Shown here one piece after another: positions 61,550 through 64,000 of a DNA stretch of 64,000 nt (positions within the stretch are counted from its first letter, which is position 1; each line of letters begins with the position of its first letter). The position numbers and the translations under genes were made by a program. The stretch covers positions 20,731,688 to 20,795,687 of the forward strand of contig NC_063264.1 in the NCBI RefSeq assembly GCF_019578655.1, in the 5' to 3' direction. The notes under the pieces were generated by a model. That model worked only from the letters and a program-made list of their open reading frames with translations, was not told the origin of the DNA and made no database searches. The stretch comes from Ricinus communis (Eukaryota > Streptophyta > Magnoliopsida > Malpighiales > Euphorbiaceae).

Positions 61550-62380
61550 TAAATAAACTAATACAAAATGAGCTCTAACTACTCGCGAGCTCAATAAATT
61601 TGAAAACGAGCCAAACTCTCAACCTTTTACTAATCAAATAAAGTTGAGCTCGAACTTGTTAAAGTTAGGCTTTGCTCGGTTCGATTAGAACTCTAACTAT
61701 ACTCATTCAATTAAAAAAAAAAAATCTAAAACCAAACAAAATAAAATAAAATAAAATAAAAATAAATGAGAAAAACTAAAATAAACAACAAAATAATAAA
61801 AACATTAACAAGCATTAATTAATTAAAAGGCAATCACCAATCAATCAACATAATTAATTAATTGCCTTCTTTTAACTGGGCGGTACATATAGGCCTATTA
61901 GAGTGAATGAGGAGGAACAAATAGCCACTCCTTTGTATATGAGACAATAAGAAATAATGGAGCTTTACACTAATATCCTCAGCAACACTTATATTATCTA
62001 ATAATTGCATAGTAAGAGAAAAGAAAATAATTATTTCAGTATCACAACTGAGGTAAAAGAAAAACATGAAAAAACAAAAGTAAAAATACATCCTATTCTT
62101 AATCCATGTGTGTTTAAATTATTAATTAAAAAAACAAATAAAAATATAAATAATTTTTTTTTTACAAAAAAAAAGACATTTCCTAAAATATCTTTTACTT
62201 TCACGGAAGTTTTTCTTTAGAAATGAGAATAAAATTCTATCCTTAAATCCATTCGTATGGATTATAACAAAACTCATACCGAGAGTGGAAACTAATAACA
62301 TATAATTTCTACAGTATTTAAGATTCTGCATGTTCAAAATACTGAAGAACATTACTTGAACCACTCAAAACTAAATAAAT
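61550..62380. other. AT-rich intergenic DNA
   Basis: Low-complexity A/T-rich sequence with no supported gene. It contains a GAGCTCGAAC...GCTCGGTTCGATT-type stretch (61595-61690) of the sort common in plant intergenic repeats, A and T homopolymers, and an AAAAT microsatellite. Confidence 0.5.
61737..61766 (+). repeat. (AAAAT)n microsatellite
   Basis: About six tandem AAAAT units, slightly imperfect at the right end. Confidence 0.75.
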
Positions 62381-62399
62381 AAGGCCTCGTAATGTCTTC

Positions 62400-62810
62400 A
62401 TTCAAGAAGCATACACTGTCCATCTGCATCAACAATCTGGTAAGAGTAGGATTTGGAGTTGTGAAAAGGAATGGACAAGCAATGGTTTAAATCTCCCAAG
62501 GTTCAGGAAAATCTTAGTCTATAGACCAATTAGAAAATTAAACATATGAATTTAAAATTCTTAAGAATTACGACCCAGAAATATATCATTTGTATGCCAT
62601 CTAAAATTGTGTAATATATGAACAGGCAGAAAGGTATTCGAGTTACAAGAGTATGTGCAGCTCCAGTTACCTCCCTGCGAGTCACCTGTAAATTATCTAC
62701 ATGGTTGATTCAGTATGTGTTTCTCTTCTGTTACTGGAATTAGCCACGATCAATGGAAACCCGCTCTTCTAGAACTGGGCATCGGGTCATCTGTCAAGCA
62801 CTCAGAATGG
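62400..62810 (-). other. weak hint of small exons on the minus strand
   Basis: Minus strand shows short protein-like stretches next to splice-like signals: TTACCAG followed by a frame reading IVDADGQCMLLE and a stop (about 62440-62402), and TTGACAG followed by a frame reading MTRCPVLEERVSIDR (about 62795-62750). Between them TTTACAG precedes a short VTRRE frame and a GTAACT donor-like site. I do not recognise the product, and exons this short occur by chance. Reported as a pointer only. Confidence 0.15.
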
Positions 62811-63340
62811 ATAGATTAATGGAGACCGATGCAAAAAATATAATCTCATAAAAGGTAGCAGATATAAAGATTCTATCAGAATAGCATACTGTACAATTTC
62901 TTCCAATCTTTAGTAAATTAGAGAAGCGTACATGAGAGGTAAATTCAACAAGTGGAAGTGTACAAATTAGTGAGCCTACAGTTATGCAAGTTACAGGAGG
63001 CAAACATCTACGGGCATGTTATGGATGATGTTATGAAAAAGAAGACAAAAAATTATAGACTTGTCCAGCTACTTTTTCATTTCAATTTTCTCTTTTAATT
63101 TCCCTTTCAACTTTTGGTCAGTTTATCAAATGAACCCTGATGTAAAAAACGAACTGTAAGCTAACTTTAGGGGAAGGTCCAAATCAGTTTTATCCCCAGA
63201 GTTTAACCAGGATTCTATATTATGGTCAATTTTCCTTTTATCAAAAAAGGAAGTTTTCCCCTTGGCATTTTTTCTTTGCCCACCCCCTTTCTCTCTAATT
63301 CTGCCCCAGGCACTATTTTTCTTCTTCACATAGCAACTAC

Positions 63341-63560
63341 CATTGAGCCCCAGCATTCTGAACATCAAACCCAATAAAAGACAAGCTCGGTAAAATGAGC
63401 AGGTGTATGTCTTTGGATAGAGCCCAGATACTGGCCATAGCAACACTAGTGTACTTGTGATTGTCAAAGAGCTTGTCAATGGACATAATAAGAAACCCTC
63501 TGGAACAGTCGACAAGCGCCTTAGGCTCATCATCCCCTTCCGTTCTCCACCAGCATCACC
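63341..63560 (-). other. possible exon or gene fragment, unrecognised
   Basis: On the minus strand one frame reads from about 63560 down to a stop just past 63341 and includes DEPKALVDCSRGF, IMSIDKLFDNHKYTSVAMAS and LLILPSLSFIGFDVQNAG. Its composition looks like a real protein rather than chance translation. A GTAGTT donor-like site follows at 63340. A different frame, open for 149 codons (63575-63126), overlaps it and is more hydrophobic and serine-rich; at most one is real. A TGA near 63549 and a possible frame change upstream suggest a fragment or pseudogene. I cannot assign a function. Confidence 0.22.
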
Positions 63561-63600
63561 AGTGCATGATGCCAATGGAGGCAGGTGCTGCTGCTAAGAT

Positions 63601-64000
63601 TAGGGGTAAGCATTGGTCTGATCGGTTCGGTTGACGACAATAATACTAAAAATAACTGACTTTATTAATATATGGATCCGAACCAGACCAAATGGAACAG
63701 ATCAAAGTCAGTTTGGTTTGAACGTTGAGTTTAAGGCACATTAAATTAAAAGGTTTAAATCCAGAAAAGAGAATGCATTAACCGAATAAATGTAAGTAGG
63801 ACCATGAAGCTCAGAATTCCAATTCAAAATTTCACCTCATTCATACCATAGAAACAAAAACATCATTTATCAATAACCACAAATTTGAAAAGATAATATC
63901 ACTTCACTAACTCAACTATTTTTTTTTTCTAAAACGAAAAAATGAATTTGATATTGCATGTCTAAGATCAATCACACATTAATACTAAAGTTAAGCAAAA
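63601..64000. other. AT-rich end of window, possible hAT-type MITE end
   Basis: TAGGGGTAAGCATTGG followed by GATCGGTTCGGTT near 63600 resembles the ends of plant hAT-derived miniature elements. I find no matching opposite end within the window. The rest is AT-rich without a gene. Confidence 0.2.

Noticed and set aside
62005..62364. Lysine- and phenylalanine-rich short ORFs on both strands
   Set aside because: They are translations of A/T homopolymer-rich DNA with no protein-like features.

Overview
The window looks like plant nuclear heterochromatin, most likely from a eudicot; I cannot name the species. The reasons are three Ty3/gypsy LTR retrotransposons of the Athila-like (non-chromodomain) branch, a primer-binding site matching plant tRNA-Asp, AT-rich intergenic DNA, and about 42 kb of one tandem satellite. 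I see no bacterial-type operon, no tRNA or rRNA gene and no convincing intact host gene.

Layout. 1-4230 (+): E1, a decayed gag-pol fragment (gag C-terminus, protease, RT, RNase H, integrase) running in from the left edge. 4231-4591: unassigned junction. 4592-24299: satellite arm in + orientation, 39-bp monomer. 24300-24799: exactly 500 N. 24800-39832: the same satellite in the opposite orientation. 39833-41275 (-): solo LTR with a 5-bp target-site duplication. 41276-45294: satellite. 45295-52238 (-): E2, a gag-plus-protease element without RT or integrase, inserted in the satellite, its 5' LTR cut short at the right junction. 52239-55290: satellite ending in a diverged edge. 55291-55743: unassigned. 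55744-61549 (+): E3, a strongly reduced element with two LTRs, a tRNA-Asp PBS, a small gag-derived reading frame and a polypurine tract. 61550-64000: AT-rich unique DNA with at most weak hints of exons.

The satellite is hierarchical: 39-bp monomers; about 117-bp trimers of alternating monomer classes; blocks of 0.8-1.1 kb; and in the left arm a 4.5-5 kb super-repeat. The two arms share the basic monomer but carry different private classes and different short marker monomers (24 bp left, 18 bp right). The right arm is therefore not simply a mirror image of the left. Because 39 is divisible by 3 and the monomer lacks stops in several frames, the array generates many long open frames (up to about 508 codons) that I regard as artefacts and do not annotate as genes.

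E1, E2 and E3 are three grades of loss of autonomy in related families. E1 once encoded the full enzyme set but has lost catalytic residues; E2 keeps gag and protease; E3 keeps only a zinc knuckle, a helical segment and a linker. E2 and E3 share a long noncoding 3' block bracketed by two polypurine-like motifs. All the LTRs carry CACGGCC/GGCCGTG dyads, in E3 directly upstream of the TATA box. The most worthwhile points to follow up are the satellite and its orientation switch at the gap, the error-rich segment left of the gap, the capsid-less E3 reading frame, and the shared noncoding block and LTR dyads.
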